Assembly: GCA_903917425.1 (NCBI GenBank)
Contig: CAIXAQ010000548.1
Span: 1 to 8,203, forward strand
Length of the DNA: 8,203 nucleotides
Reading direction: 5' to 3'
From: an uncultured Bacteroidales bacterium
Lineage (GTDB): Bacteria > Bacteroidota > Bacteroidia > Bacteroidales > UBA4417
Below the pieces are notes generated by a model. It was not told the DNA's origin and did not search any database. It was given only the letters and a program-made list of their open reading frames with translations. The position numbers were made by a program, and so were the translations under genes. Below, piece by piece: positions 1-6,899 of this stretch. Each line of letters starts with the position of its first letter. Positions within the stretch are counted from its first letter, which is position 1.

Positions 1-90
1 AATTGGAGCGTTTATAATAACTTCCAAAAAGGGGAGATTCTCAAAATGACCCTGTTACGCATGCAGCTTCCTGACATTTTCAATAGTTGA
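1..90 (+). CDS. 3' end of an unidentified gene (partial)
   Basis: The first frame is open from base 1 to a TGA at 88-90, giving 29 residues that end in LLRMQLPDIFNS. Composition is protein-like, with mixed hydrophobic and charged residues. A strong hairpin with a T-run begins about 55 bases after the stop, as expected at the end of a transcript. Only the C-terminus is present and I do not recognise the family. An open run of 29 codons can occur by chance, so the call rests mainly on the terminator context. The gene would converge on the outer-membrane gene at 234-1682. Confidence 0.45.
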   Translation, partial: NWSVYNNFQKGEILKMTLLRMQLPDIFNS

Positions 91-144
91 AATTTTGAGC
101 TATACTGTTTTGGTATTCGTATTCAAGCAGAATTCCGGAAATAG

Positions 145-173
145 AAAAATCCTGCTTTTGCAGGATTTTTTTT
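145..173. terminator. Bidirectional intrinsic terminator between convergent genes
   Basis: A perfect 11-bp inverted repeat (arms 145-155 and 160-170, AAAAATCCTGC / GCAGGATTTTT) encloses a TTTT loop. On the plus strand the right arm runs into nine consecutive T. On the minus strand the hairpin also ends in a run of five T. It lies between the stop at 88-90 and the minus-strand stop at 234-236, so it can serve both convergent transcripts. Confidence 0.85.
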
Positions 174-233
174 GATCTACAGCACCAATAAATTTCTATC
201 AGAAATTTCTGGAAATTGAAGCGATTTTGGTTA

Positions 234-1682
234 CTAAAACCTGAAACCAAAAGTCAGGCTGTAAGAATTGGTTTTTACCTGGTTGTTTGATACCGGCGCT
301 GTGCTGTAAAGGTAATAATTTGCATCCATGCTGCAGTGATTGTAGGAAAAATCGATAAAGTAAGATTTATCTCTTATTCCTGCTCCGCACGAAAATCCGG
401 TACGTTCACCTTTAGTCCCCGCTCCAACAAACGGTGTGCCCGAGAAACTGTAACCGCCACGCAAAGCTCCAATCCCGGCTTTTAGTTCGGCTCCGAAACG
501 GAAATTATTGGAAGAAGTATATTCCGATCGTATGGCGTCGTTTTCGTCATAAAAACTATAATTGTATGAGCTAAGTTTTGCTTGCGAATAATCAAGATAT
601 TCGTAATCAGCACTTATAAGCCCGTATTTTCCAAGTATTACAGCTATACTGCCCATCGCCCTGAAAGGCGTTTTTAATTCATAATCAAAGTAACCATCAG
701 GAGAGTTTTCGGAGTAATGCACCCCGCCTTCAAAGTACGAATTCATGGATGCAGAATAGCTGTCACTCATGTTATAGTAATTGGTAGGAGTATGGATGGC
801 ACCGCCGATCCGCAGGTATTATACCGGCATGTATATAAAACCTGCTTTAAAGTTAAATCCCGTTCCCCTGGTATTCAGGTATTCGTAACGGGTAAATGAA
901 TTGTAATAGTTGTTGGTGTTTTTTGTGTCGTCCTCGGTGTAATTGCTTATTTCTTCGTACCTTATATAAGGGAAAGCAAAAGTCATACCCAGGAAAAGCT
1001 TATCCGAAATATTAGCCCCCAGGCTTAAGACAGTTTCGTTGGTGCTTCCCCGTGTTTCAACAGTCTTGGTTTGTTGAATACCGCCATATTCCATATCTGC
1101 AGCCCACCGATTATTTATCGTATCGGCGAAAATCAGATCCACATCATAGGCAAGCCCGGCTCCAAAAGCGTCCCACTCGGCGGGTGCAGTTCCTGAATTG
1201 TTTACATCGTCAACATAGGTAGTCATCAGGGAATTGCTGTTATTATAACCCGAAAGAGTCATAAAATTGTTAAACCTCGACAGCTGGTTGATGCCAAACC
1301 CAAACTGCACCTGGAAAAGCGGGCCGGCCTGACCTCGCAGGTTTTGTGAAAACACATACCCTACGTTTCCCAGGTACATGGTAGTATGCGAATCGTTGAT
1401 TGAGTGATTAATATAATTTGTAGTAGTGTTGTTCGACGAGATAACGGGTGTTATCGTAAATTCCGATTTACGGTAAAGTCCTATTCCTGCGGGATTTTGA
1501 CTGAGAGATGAGAAATCAGCCCCCACAGCACCGTATGCACCGGATAAGCCTGCAAAACGGCCGGTACCTCCATAGTTGATGAGCGAATAACGCAATGCAT
1601 CATTTTCATTTTGTGCATTTAATGTGGAGGTGAAAATAACAGTGATGAGTATTGTGCTTATTAAAGCAAGTGTCTTTTTCAT
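234..1682 (-). pseudogene. FadL/OmpP1-like outer-membrane beta-barrel protein, interrupted by an in-frame TAA
   Basis: Read through one TAA (819-821), the frame encodes 482 residues. Residues 1-23 are a signal peptide (MKK start, hydrophobic core, LNA cleavage site). A family-typical N-terminus follows: ALRYS, GGTGRFAGLSGAYGAVGADF and NPAGIGLYRKSEFTITP. The protein ends in aromatic FGFRF, as barrels inserted by the BAM complex do. Related Bacteroidota proteins are annotated as hemin receptor or OmpP1/FadL/TodX transport proteins; the substrate is unknown. The stop sits in GFIYMPV-*-YLRIGGAIHTPT, a conserved strand region, and the frame on both sides is identical, so this is a nonsense codon and not a frameshift. 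Its effect would be a 287-residue fragment (819-1682) lacking the last 194 residues. The downstream piece has its first ATG at 770 and no signal peptide. A sequencing error cannot be excluded. The lipoprotein gene lies 112 bp upstream on the same strand. Confidence 0.8.
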
Positions 1683-1794
1683 GGCTCAAAATTTATTTTT
1701 CAATAGCAATACAGCATTTTCTGGCAATTTAATCAATCTTGTTGACGTTTGCAGCCCAGAAAAGAAGTCTTTTTTTTAAATAGTCAAAGGTTGT

Positions 1795-3339
1795 TTATCT
1801 ATGTCCGCCAGATGAACTCCTGCTTGAACCGGAAGATGAACCACTACTTGAACCGGATGACGAACCTCCGCCTGAACTCCTGCCGGAACCGGATGACGAT
1901 CCGCTACTTGAACCGGATGACGAACTTCTTGAAGGTGAATAACTTTCGTTCGATCGTGAAGGCGTAGAAGTAGGTGAACTGCTGCGTTGAGGTGCCGAGT
2001 ATGTGTTCGAACGTTGGGGTTGAGAGTTGGTGTTGTTTCGCGGTGCCTGGTAATTTTCACTCGAACGCGAAGGGCTTGAACGCTCGTTGTTGGGCTGTGA
2101 ATAGACCCTGTTTTCGATGCGGGATTGAGTCGATCCGTTTGTTGAAGGAACCGTTCTGGTGTTGTTCTGTTCGTTGCCCGATGGCTGCGAGTTCCTGTAT
2201 TTAGGTGAAGTGTATTCCTGCCCCGAACGCGGACGATTGTAACCCGGTGTGGTGTACGATTGTGTATTACGGCCGTTATTTAAGTTATTCTGGCTGTTGT
2301 TGCGATTAACGTTTTGATTGTTGCCGGCAGCATTTTGCGCATTCCGGTTTGGTGAAATATACTGATACTGGCGTTGTGCCTGGGTTGTGCCGTTAGCCGG
2401 GCGCTGGTTTGTAGTAGTTGGACGTTGGGTAGTTGCACCAGGACGGGTAGTGCCATTTGTATTGGTGGTCGTATTTTGCCCGCGGGCATAAGTTGTAGTT
2501 CCCGAAGTTCCGTTTCTCGAATCCTGTATTGCAGCCGATCCTCTTGAAATGGATCCCCGAACATCGTCAACGGAGGAGCCCCGGGGTGAAGTGGTTGTTG
2601 AAGTGCCACGTGCAGCTGATGTGCCCGCGTCCCGCCCGGCATTACCGGTTCGTGCTTCATATTTTTCGCCAAAAGTTCTTTTATCGCTGCCGGCTGTTGC
2701 TCCTGAAGTTCCGACCGAGCCACGGTGTCCGTAGTAGCTCGAATTGTGATCGTAACTGTTGTAATAGCATTCGTCGTAATAGCCACCGCATCCGTAACCG
2801 CATCCGTAACCATATCCATAGCCGTAACCATAGCCGTAACCATAGTAGGGATAATACCATGGATTGTACCCATATCCATAGGAAGGTCCCCACCAGTTGT
2901 AACCCATATAAATACTAAATCCATAGTTCCAGGGGTTAGGATCATACCAATAGGAATTGGTATAATAGTCAGAGTAATAATTATTATAATAGGGCTCCTG
3001 GAACCTTTTTATACGCGCTGAATAAGCATAATCGTAGTAATCGTCCTCGTTGTAAGCATTATTGGAATAGGAATTGATGTCGTCTAAGTATTGCGGATTC
3101 TGATCGGAATACGTAGAATCCTGATTGTTATAAGCTTCGGCAGGAACTTCCTGTCCCTGCTGCGGTTGCTGCGAATAAGAATTTATATCCGATTCGGGTG
3201 CCCGCACAACCATTGTTTGCTGCTTAACAGGTTGCGTTTTTGGCGAATAATAAACATCGTCAGAATAAGTAGCGGGGTATTGCGTGGTGCATGATGCCAT
3301 CACCAGCATAATTGAAGCAAGGATAAAAATGTATTTCAT
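1795..3339 (-). CDS. Low-complexity Tyr/Gly/Ser/Asn-rich lipoprotein
   Basis: This 514-residue protein starts with a lipoprotein signal peptide: MKYIFILASIMLVMASC, lipobox before Cys17, followed by TTQ, consistent with export and lipidation. The rest is a mosaic of biased segments. Residues 18-100 are rich in Asp, Gln, Tyr and Ser. Residues 100-204 are aromatic, with PWNYGFSIYMGYNWWGPSYG and a Gly-Tyr dipeptide run at about 166-184 ending in GCGYGCGGYYDECYY. Residues 205-320 are rich in Thr, Gly, Arg and Ala. Residues 320-470 are rich in Asn, Gln, Pro and Ser, with repeated Tyr-x-x-Pro motifs. Residues 470-512 are almost pure Ser/Gly. No catalytic domain is visible. Proteins of this style are common and uncharacterised in Bacteroidota; a structural or adhesive surface role is only inference. 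The start is fixed by a full Shine-Dalgarno sequence. The gene is divergent from proS and may be co-transcribed with the outer-membrane gene downstream. Confidence 0.85.
   Translation of the reverse strand: MKYIFILASIMLVMASCTTQYPATYSDDVYYSPKTQPVKQQTMVVRAPESDINSYSQQPQQGQEVPAEAYNNQDSTYSDQNPQYLDDINSYSNNAYNEDDYYDYAYSARIKRFQEPYYNNYYSDYYTNSYWYDPNPWNYGFSIYMGYNWWGPSYGYGYNPWYYPYYGYGYGYGYGYGYGCGYGCGGYYDECYYNSYDHNSSYYGHRGSVGTSGATAGSDKRTFGEKYEARTGNAGRDAGTSAARGTSTTTSPRGSSVDDVRGSISRGSAAIQDSRNGTSGTTTYARGQNTTTNTNGTTRPGATTQRPTTTNQRPANGTTQAQRQYQYISPNRNAQNAAGNNQNVNRNNSQNNLNNGRNTQSYTTPGYNRPRSGQEYTSPKYRNSQPSGNEQNNTRTVPSTNGSTQSRIENRVYSQPNNERSSPSRSSENYQAPRNNTNSQPQRSNTYSAPQRSSSPTSTPSRSNESYSPSRSSSSGSSSGSSSGSGRSSGGGSSSGSSSGSSSGSSRSSSGGHR
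1805..1924 (-). repeat. Two imperfect 60-bp tandem units encoding the Ser/Gly tail
   Basis: Bases 1805-1864 and 1865-1924 align without gaps. The 20-mer CTACTTGAACCGGATGACGA occurs at 1844-1863 and again at 1904-1923, exactly 60 bp apart, and TGAACTCCTG is shared at 1813-1822 and 1873-1882. The units encode Ser/Gly-rich peptide within the C-terminal tail of the lipoprotein. Because 60 is divisible by three, gain or loss of a unit would keep the frame. Confidence 0.7.
2788..2847 (-). repeat. 12-bp tandem repeats encoding a Gly-Tyr/Gly-Cys tract
   Basis: GCATCCGTAACC is tandemly duplicated at 2788-2799 and 2800-2811. It is followed by the related units ATATCCATAGCC, GTAACCATAGCC and GTAACCATAG. 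On the coding strand they specify GYGC and GYGY inside the lipoprotein. The length is likely to vary between strains; that is inference. Confidence 0.65.
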
Positions 3340-3343
3340 GGCG

Positions 3344-3352
3344 ACCTCCTTA
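3344..3352 (-). promoter_or_regulatory. Full-length Shine-Dalgarno site of the lipoprotein gene
   Basis: On the minus strand the sequence is TAAGGAGGT, fully complementary to the usual 16S rRNA 3' tail, with the AGGAGG core 5 bases from the ATG (3337-3339). No other gene here has a comparable site: the HU/SPOR gene has only AAGGA about 9 bases from its ATG, and the rest have A/T-rich leaders. Bacteroidota generally make little use of Shine-Dalgarno pairing, so this one stands out and fixes the start. Confidence 0.8.
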
Positions 3353-3373
3353 GTTTTAGACCTTTAAATGAAG

Positions 3374-3428
3374 CATGTTAATTACAGACAGAGTGATATT
3401 TTTTGTAATTTTGTTGCTGATTAACATG
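3374..3428. repeat. 9-bp inverted repeat in the divergent intergenic region
   Basis: CATGTTAAT (3374-3382) and ATTAACATG (3420-3428) are exact reverse complements separated by 37 bases. The pair brackets the promoter-like TAATTTTG box between the lipoprotein gene and proS. It could be a split operator for a dimeric regulator or an A/T-rich coincidence. No regulator gene is visible in the window. Confidence 0.35.
3406..3413 (+). promoter_or_regulatory. Candidate Bacteroidota -7 box upstream of proS
   Basis: TAATTTTG matches the Bacteroidota primary sigma-factor -7 consensus TAnnTTTG exactly. It ends 50 bases before the proS ATG, leaving a leader of roughly 40-45 bases. No clear TTTG -33 element sits at the usual distance (around 3380-3386), so the assignment is tentative. 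It would drive proS and perhaps the genes after it. Confidence 0.45.
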
Positions 3429-3463
3429 TAAAAGTATACAATTATCATACCATAATTCATAAA

Positions 3464-4939
3464 ATGGCAAAAGATTTTACAACACGCGAAGAGAATTATT
3501 CCCAATGGTACAATGATCTGGTTATCAAAGCTGATCTGGCTGATAATTCAGCAGTTAGAGGTTGTATGGTTATTAAACCTTATGGCTATGCTATCTGGGA
3601 AAAGATTCAAAGGGTTCTGGATGATATGTTTAAGGAAACAGGGCACCAGAATGCCTATTTCCCCCTTTTTATTCCAAAATCGTTTTTCAGCAAAGAAGCC
3701 TCTCATGTAGAAGGTTTTGCCAAAGAATGTGCCGTTGTTACTCATTACAGGTTAAAAAAATCACCCGACGGGAAAGGCGTCATAGTGGATCCTGACGCAA
3801 AACTGGAGGAAGAACTCATTGTTCGTCCCACTTCCGAAACGATTATCTGGGATACCTACCGTACCTGGATTCAATCGTACCGCGATTTGCCGATTCTCGT
3901 AAACCAATGGGCAAATGTGGTTCGCTGGGAAATGCGTACCCGTTTGTTTTTGCGTACTACCGAGTTTTTATGGCAGGAAGGACATACCGCCCACGCCACC
4001 GAAGCTGAAGCCATCGAGGAAACAGAAAAAATGATTGGGGTATATGCCGAATTTGCCGAAAACTGGATGGCTATGCCTGTTCTTAAAGGAGTAAAATCGC
4101 CCAACGAACGTTTTGCAGGTGCTGTCGAAACCTATTGCATCGAAGGTCTGATGCAGGATGGAAAAGCACTTCAGGCCGGAACCTCGCATTTTTTAGGTCA
4201 GAATTTTGCCAAAGCTTTTGACGTGCAATTCCTGAGTAAGGAAAATAAACTGGATTATGTTTGGGCTACTTCGTGGGGAGTTTCTACCCGCCTGATGGGT
4301 GCTCTCATTATGACGCATTCTGATGATCATGGCTTGGTTCTTCCGCCAAAACTTGCACCTATACAAGTAGTTATAATCCCCATTTATAAAAATGACGAAC
4401 AACTTGCCCTGATTACAGAAACAGTAAATGATATCGTTAAAAAGCTGAAAGCTCTGGGCATCAGTGTTAAATACGATGATCGCAATACGCAGAAACCGGG
4501 CTGGAAGTTTAACGAATACGAATTCAAAGGTGTCCCGGTTCGGCTTGCTATAGGTCCACGCGACCTCGAAAATGGTACCGTGGAGGTAGCCCGGCGCGAT
4601 ACTCTCGAAAAAGCGGTTTACCAAATAACGGATATCGAACACAAAATCAGTCATTTGCTGGAGAGTATCCAGACTAACCTTTACCAGAAAGCTTTCGATT
4701 TCCGCGAAGAAAACACAAACAAAGCCGATTCCTGGGATGAATTCGTGGCTCTGCTCGATGGCAAAGGAGGCTTCATCTCGGCACATTGGGATGGTACTCC
4801 CGAAACAGAGCAACTGATTAAGGACGAAACCAAAGCAACCATCCGCCTGATACCCATTGATGGAGTTCTGGAAGATGGGAAATGCATACGTACCGGCAAT
4901 CCATCGAAGCAGCGCGTAATTTTTGCACGCTCATATTAA
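3464..4939 (+). CDS. proS: Prolyl-tRNA synthetase, archaeal/eukaryotic-like type 3
   Basis: This 491-residue class II aminoacyl-tRNA synthetase activates proline with ATP and charges tRNA-Pro in the cytoplasm. Class motifs appear in order: VRGCMVIKPYGYAIWEKIQ (31-49), the RPTSET loop (121-126), motif 2 RTTEFLWQEGHTAH (164-177), GTSHFLGQNFAKAF (239-252) and motif 3 TRLMGALIMTHSDDHGL (275-291). An anticodon-binding domain begins near 295 (APIQVVIIPI). The C-terminal extension ends in FARSY with the terminal Tyr typical of the type, and there is no bacterial-type editing insertion. Of the four zinc-binding Cys usual in the archaeal-type C-terminal domain, only Cys473 (GKCIRTG) remains after residue 400, so zinc binding there is probably lost. 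It starts with ATG, is probably transcribed from the TAATTTTG box, and is followed 28 bp later by kdsB. Confidence 0.97.
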   Translation: MAKDFTTREENYSQWYNDLVIKADLADNSAVRGCMVIKPYGYAIWEKIQRVLDDMFKETGHQNAYFPLFIPKSFFSKEASHVEGFAKECAVVTHYRLKKSPDGKGVIVDPDAKLEEELIVRPTSETIIWDTYRTWIQSYRDLPILVNQWANVVRWEMRTRLFLRTTEFLWQEGHTAHATEAEAIEETEKMIGVYAEFAENWMAMPVLKGVKSPNERFAGAVETYCIEGLMQDGKALQAGTSHFLGQNFAKAFDVQFLSKENKLDYVWATSWGVSTRLMGALIMTHSDDHGLVLPPKLAPIQVVIIPIYKNDEQLALITETVNDIVKKLKALGISVKYDDRNTQKPGWKFNEYEFKGVPVRLAIGPRDLENGTVEVARRDTLEKAVYQITDIEHKISHLLESIQTNLYQKAFDFREENTNKADSWDEFVALLDGKGGFISAHWDGTPETEQLIKDETKATIRLIPIDGVLEDGKCIRTGNPSKQRVIFARSY

Positions 4940-4967
4940 TATTTCATTCCGATAAAATTTACTTACC

Positions 4968-5726
4968 GTGGCCTTAAAGAGTTTAGGCGTTATTCCTGCT
5001 CGATACGCATCCAGTCGTTTTCCTGGTAAGCCTTTGGTGATGATCGGCGGGAAAAGCATGATCATGCGTGTGTATGAACAGGCTTTGAAAAGTAAAATGC
5101 TGAGCAAGGTAATTGTTGCTACGGATGATGAGCGCATTTTCAATCATGTGAAAGAGTTTGGCGGAGAGGTAATGATGACTTCCGGCATGCATGTTTCAGG
5201 TACATCGCGAATTGGCGAAGTTGTGGATAAACTTTCCATTTCAGGGGAATGCCCTTTCGATGTTATTGTGAATATCCAGGGTGACGAGCCATTTATTGAT
5301 CCCAAACAAATTGACCTGACGCTCTCACTTTTTAACAGTGCCAGGGTACAAATCGGCACGCTTATTTCAAAAATCACGAACAATCCGGACATTTTTAATC
5401 CGAATGTTGTAAAAGTGGTAATTGACCAATTGAGTAAGGCAAACTATTTCAGCCGATCGCCCATTCCCTATTTGCGCGGAATTCAGGAAGAGGAATGGTT
5501 AGCTCATAACATTTATTACAGGCACATCGGACTTTATGCTTACCGGGCATCAGTTTTAAAGGGTATTCTTAATTTGTCTTCATCTCCCTGCGAAGCAGCC
5601 GAATCGCTCGAGCAGTTACGCTGGCTGTACCATGGGTACACAATAAATACGGCTATTACTGATATTGAGACAGTTGGTATTGATTCGCCGGAGGATCTGC
5701 TGAAACTTACTAACAATATATACTGA
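4968..5726 (+). CDS. kdsB: 3-deoxy-manno-octulosonate cytidylyltransferase (CMP-KDO synthetase)
   Basis: KdsB activates KDO with CTP to CMP-KDO, the donor for the lipopolysaccharide inner core, in the cytoplasm. The 252 residues match the usual length. Motifs: GVIPARYASSRFPGKPL (7-23, nucleotide-binding loop), VATDDERI (50-57), NIQGDEPFI (102-110, with the Mg-binding Asp of QGDEP), NPNVVKVV (144-151), YFSRSPIP (160-167), YRHIGLYAYR (184-193), ESLEQLRWL (212-220) and GIDSPEDL (237-244). The GTG start is supported by an in-frame TAA at 4953-4955 and because the first internal Met (25) lies beyond the nucleotide-binding loop. The segment written SGT-[DE]-R in most relatives reads SGTSR (77-81), without the acidic residue. 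The gene lies 28 bp after proS and 49 bp before the next gene, so it is probably in an operon. Confidence 0.93.
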   Translation: MALKSLGVIPARYASSRFPGKPLVMIGGKSMIMRVYEQALKSKMLSKVIVATDDERIFNHVKEFGGEVMMTSGMHVSGTSRIGEVVDKLSISGECPFDVIVNIQGDEPFIDPKQIDLTLSLFNSARVQIGTLISKITNNPDIFNPNVVKVVIDQLSKANYFSRSPIPYLRGIQEEEWLAHNIYYRHIGLYAYRASVLKGILNLSSSPCEAAESLEQLRWLYHGYTINTAITDIETVGIDSPEDLLKLTNNIY

Positions 5727-5775
5727 TTTCAGGACATTTATAGTACCTTAGCAGATTGAAAAAGGAAAAATCAAA

Positions 5776-6837
5776 ATGATAACAAAGCATATAGCCGATC
5801 TACTTTATCATCACGAGTGTGTGATTGTTCCGGGTTTAGGCGGCTTTATAAAAGCTTGTGGCCCGGCAAGAATCATTCATCCTGAACATAAATTTTTCCC
5901 ACCTTCAGGAACAGTAGTGTTTAACGCAGGGCTTTCGGGTAACGACGGGCAGTTGGCAAATTATCTTGCCTCATCCGAAAATATGTCGTACCGGGAAGCT
6001 ATTTATGAAATAAAACTCTGGGTCGAAAAATGTTTTGATGCCTTGAGAAAAGGTGAAATAGTACGTGTTGATGGAATAGGTGAATTATTTCTGAATACTT
6101 CAGATAAAATAGAATTTGTGCCTTTGCAGGAAGTGAACTTTAATGCCGATTCCTTCGGACTTCCTGTATTTATAGCTAAAGTTGACGAGTCACGGTTTGT
6201 AACTTTACCTGAGATTCAACCGGCAAAAAGAGCAGGTCTGGGATCTAAACTTCGCAGGTGGATTCCTGAAACCATGAAGTGGGCCGCTATTCTTTCTCCT
6301 TTTGTAGCCTTTATTATTTGGGGTTCGCTCAATACCAAGGTTATAAATAATTATGTGCATAATTATACAGGGATGTATCCGTGGGGAAGTTCAACATCTG
6401 TAGTTAAAATTCCGGTTAAAAAAGTAGTTGAATTGCCAAAACCGTTGAAAGAAACATCTGCAGAATTCATGCAAACGCCTGCTGAAATATTGAATGATAT
6501 AAATAAGCCTTCGGCATCTGTATTGCAATCGGAACCCACAAATACTATTTCATCAAAGCCAGCATATGATGCGGGTGTTGTCAGCAATGCTGTTGCGTCT
6601 GAACCAAGATTTCATATCGTTGGCGGAGCTTTCCGGGATCGCAACAATGCGCTGAAACTCATTTCTTCGCTACAGGAGCAGGGATATGCAGCAACTATTG
6701 TCGATACAACGGCCGGTGGCTTGTATGTGGTAAGTATGAAAGGCGCTGTGACTTACGAGGATGCAGTTATTCAATTGCGATTGATAAAAGAGGCCGGTTT
6801 TTCCGCCTCCTGGATTCTGAAAAAGCAAAAGGGGTAG
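5776..6837 (+). CDS. HU-like (CCDC81-type) / transmembrane / SPOR domain protein
   Basis: The 353-residue protein has three parts. Residues 1-120 fit the two bacterial HU-CCDC81 domains of Bacteroidota: VIVPGLGGFI (16-25), VVFNAGLSGNDGQLANYL (47-64) and EIVRVDGIGELFL (94-106). A single membrane segment (about 168-184, WAAILSPFVAFIIWGSL) follows the basic stretch KRAGLGSKLRRW, so by the positive-inside rule the N-terminus is cytoplasmic. A low-complexity periplasmic linker (about 205-275) leads to a SPOR domain (about 277-350, RFHIVGGAFRDRNNALKLIS to the end). SPOR domains bind glycan strands stripped of peptide stems at division sites. The HU fold suggests DNA or protein binding, but neither activity is shown here. 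The leader GAAAAAGGAAAAATCAAA before the ATG has a weak AAGGA. It lies 49 bp after kdsB and 62 bp before trmB. Confidence 0.88.
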   Translation: MITKHIADLLYHHECVIVPGLGGFIKACGPARIIHPEHKFFPPSGTVVFNAGLSGNDGQLANYLASSENMSYREAIYEIKLWVEKCFDALRKGEIVRVDGIGELFLNTSDKIEFVPLQEVNFNADSFGLPVFIAKVDESRFVTLPEIQPAKRAGLGSKLRRWIPETMKWAAILSPFVAFIIWGSLNTKVINNYVHNYTGMYPWGSSTSVVKIPVKKVVELPKPLKETSAEFMQTPAEILNDINKPSASVLQSEPTNTISSKPAYDAGVVSNAVASEPRFHIVGGAFRDRNNALKLISSLQEQGYAATIVDTTAGGLYVVSMKGAVTYEDAVIQLRLIKEAGFSASWILKKQKG

Positions 6838-6899
6838 AACATCGGTCCTCTTTCTTACCGCAACTTTTCAAAACAAGTCTTACTATAAAAATATATCCC

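Noticed and set aside
200..211. 12-bp palindrome CAGAAATTTCTG downstream of the barrel gene
   Set aside because: It is short, A/T-rich and isolated, with no second copy noticed elsewhere in the window and no T-run, so chance is the simplest explanation.
234..1682. A frameshift, or two separate genes, as the explanation for the split barrel gene
   Set aside because: Both parts are in the same frame, separated by one TAA plus 16 sense codons, and the second part lacks a signal peptide.
1755..1785. AAAAGAAGTCTTTT near-palindrome with a T-run between the lipoprotein and barrel genes
   Set aside because: The loop would be two bases and the stem nearly all A-T; the T-run is on the plus strand, opposite to the transcripts here.
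1776..3021. Several long open frames overlapping the lipoprotein gene on both strands (for example 2280-2945 minus and 2529-2918 plus)
   Set aside because: They arise from the repetitive, stop-poor DNA of the lipoprotein. Their peptides are runs of Met-Asp/Thr or Ile-Val dipeptides or similar with no family character, while the 1795-3339 frame has a lipobox and a Shine-Dalgarno site.
4193..4813. 206-codon open frame antisense to proS
   Set aside because: It lies wholly inside an unmistakable proS and has no recognisable motif or start signals; it is a shadow frame.
6827..6853. Possible 7-bp hairpin (AAAGGGG / CCTCTTT, one G-U) over the stop of the SPOR gene
   Set aside because: The loop is 12 bases and no proper T-run follows, so it is not supported as a terminator between the SPOR gene and trmB.
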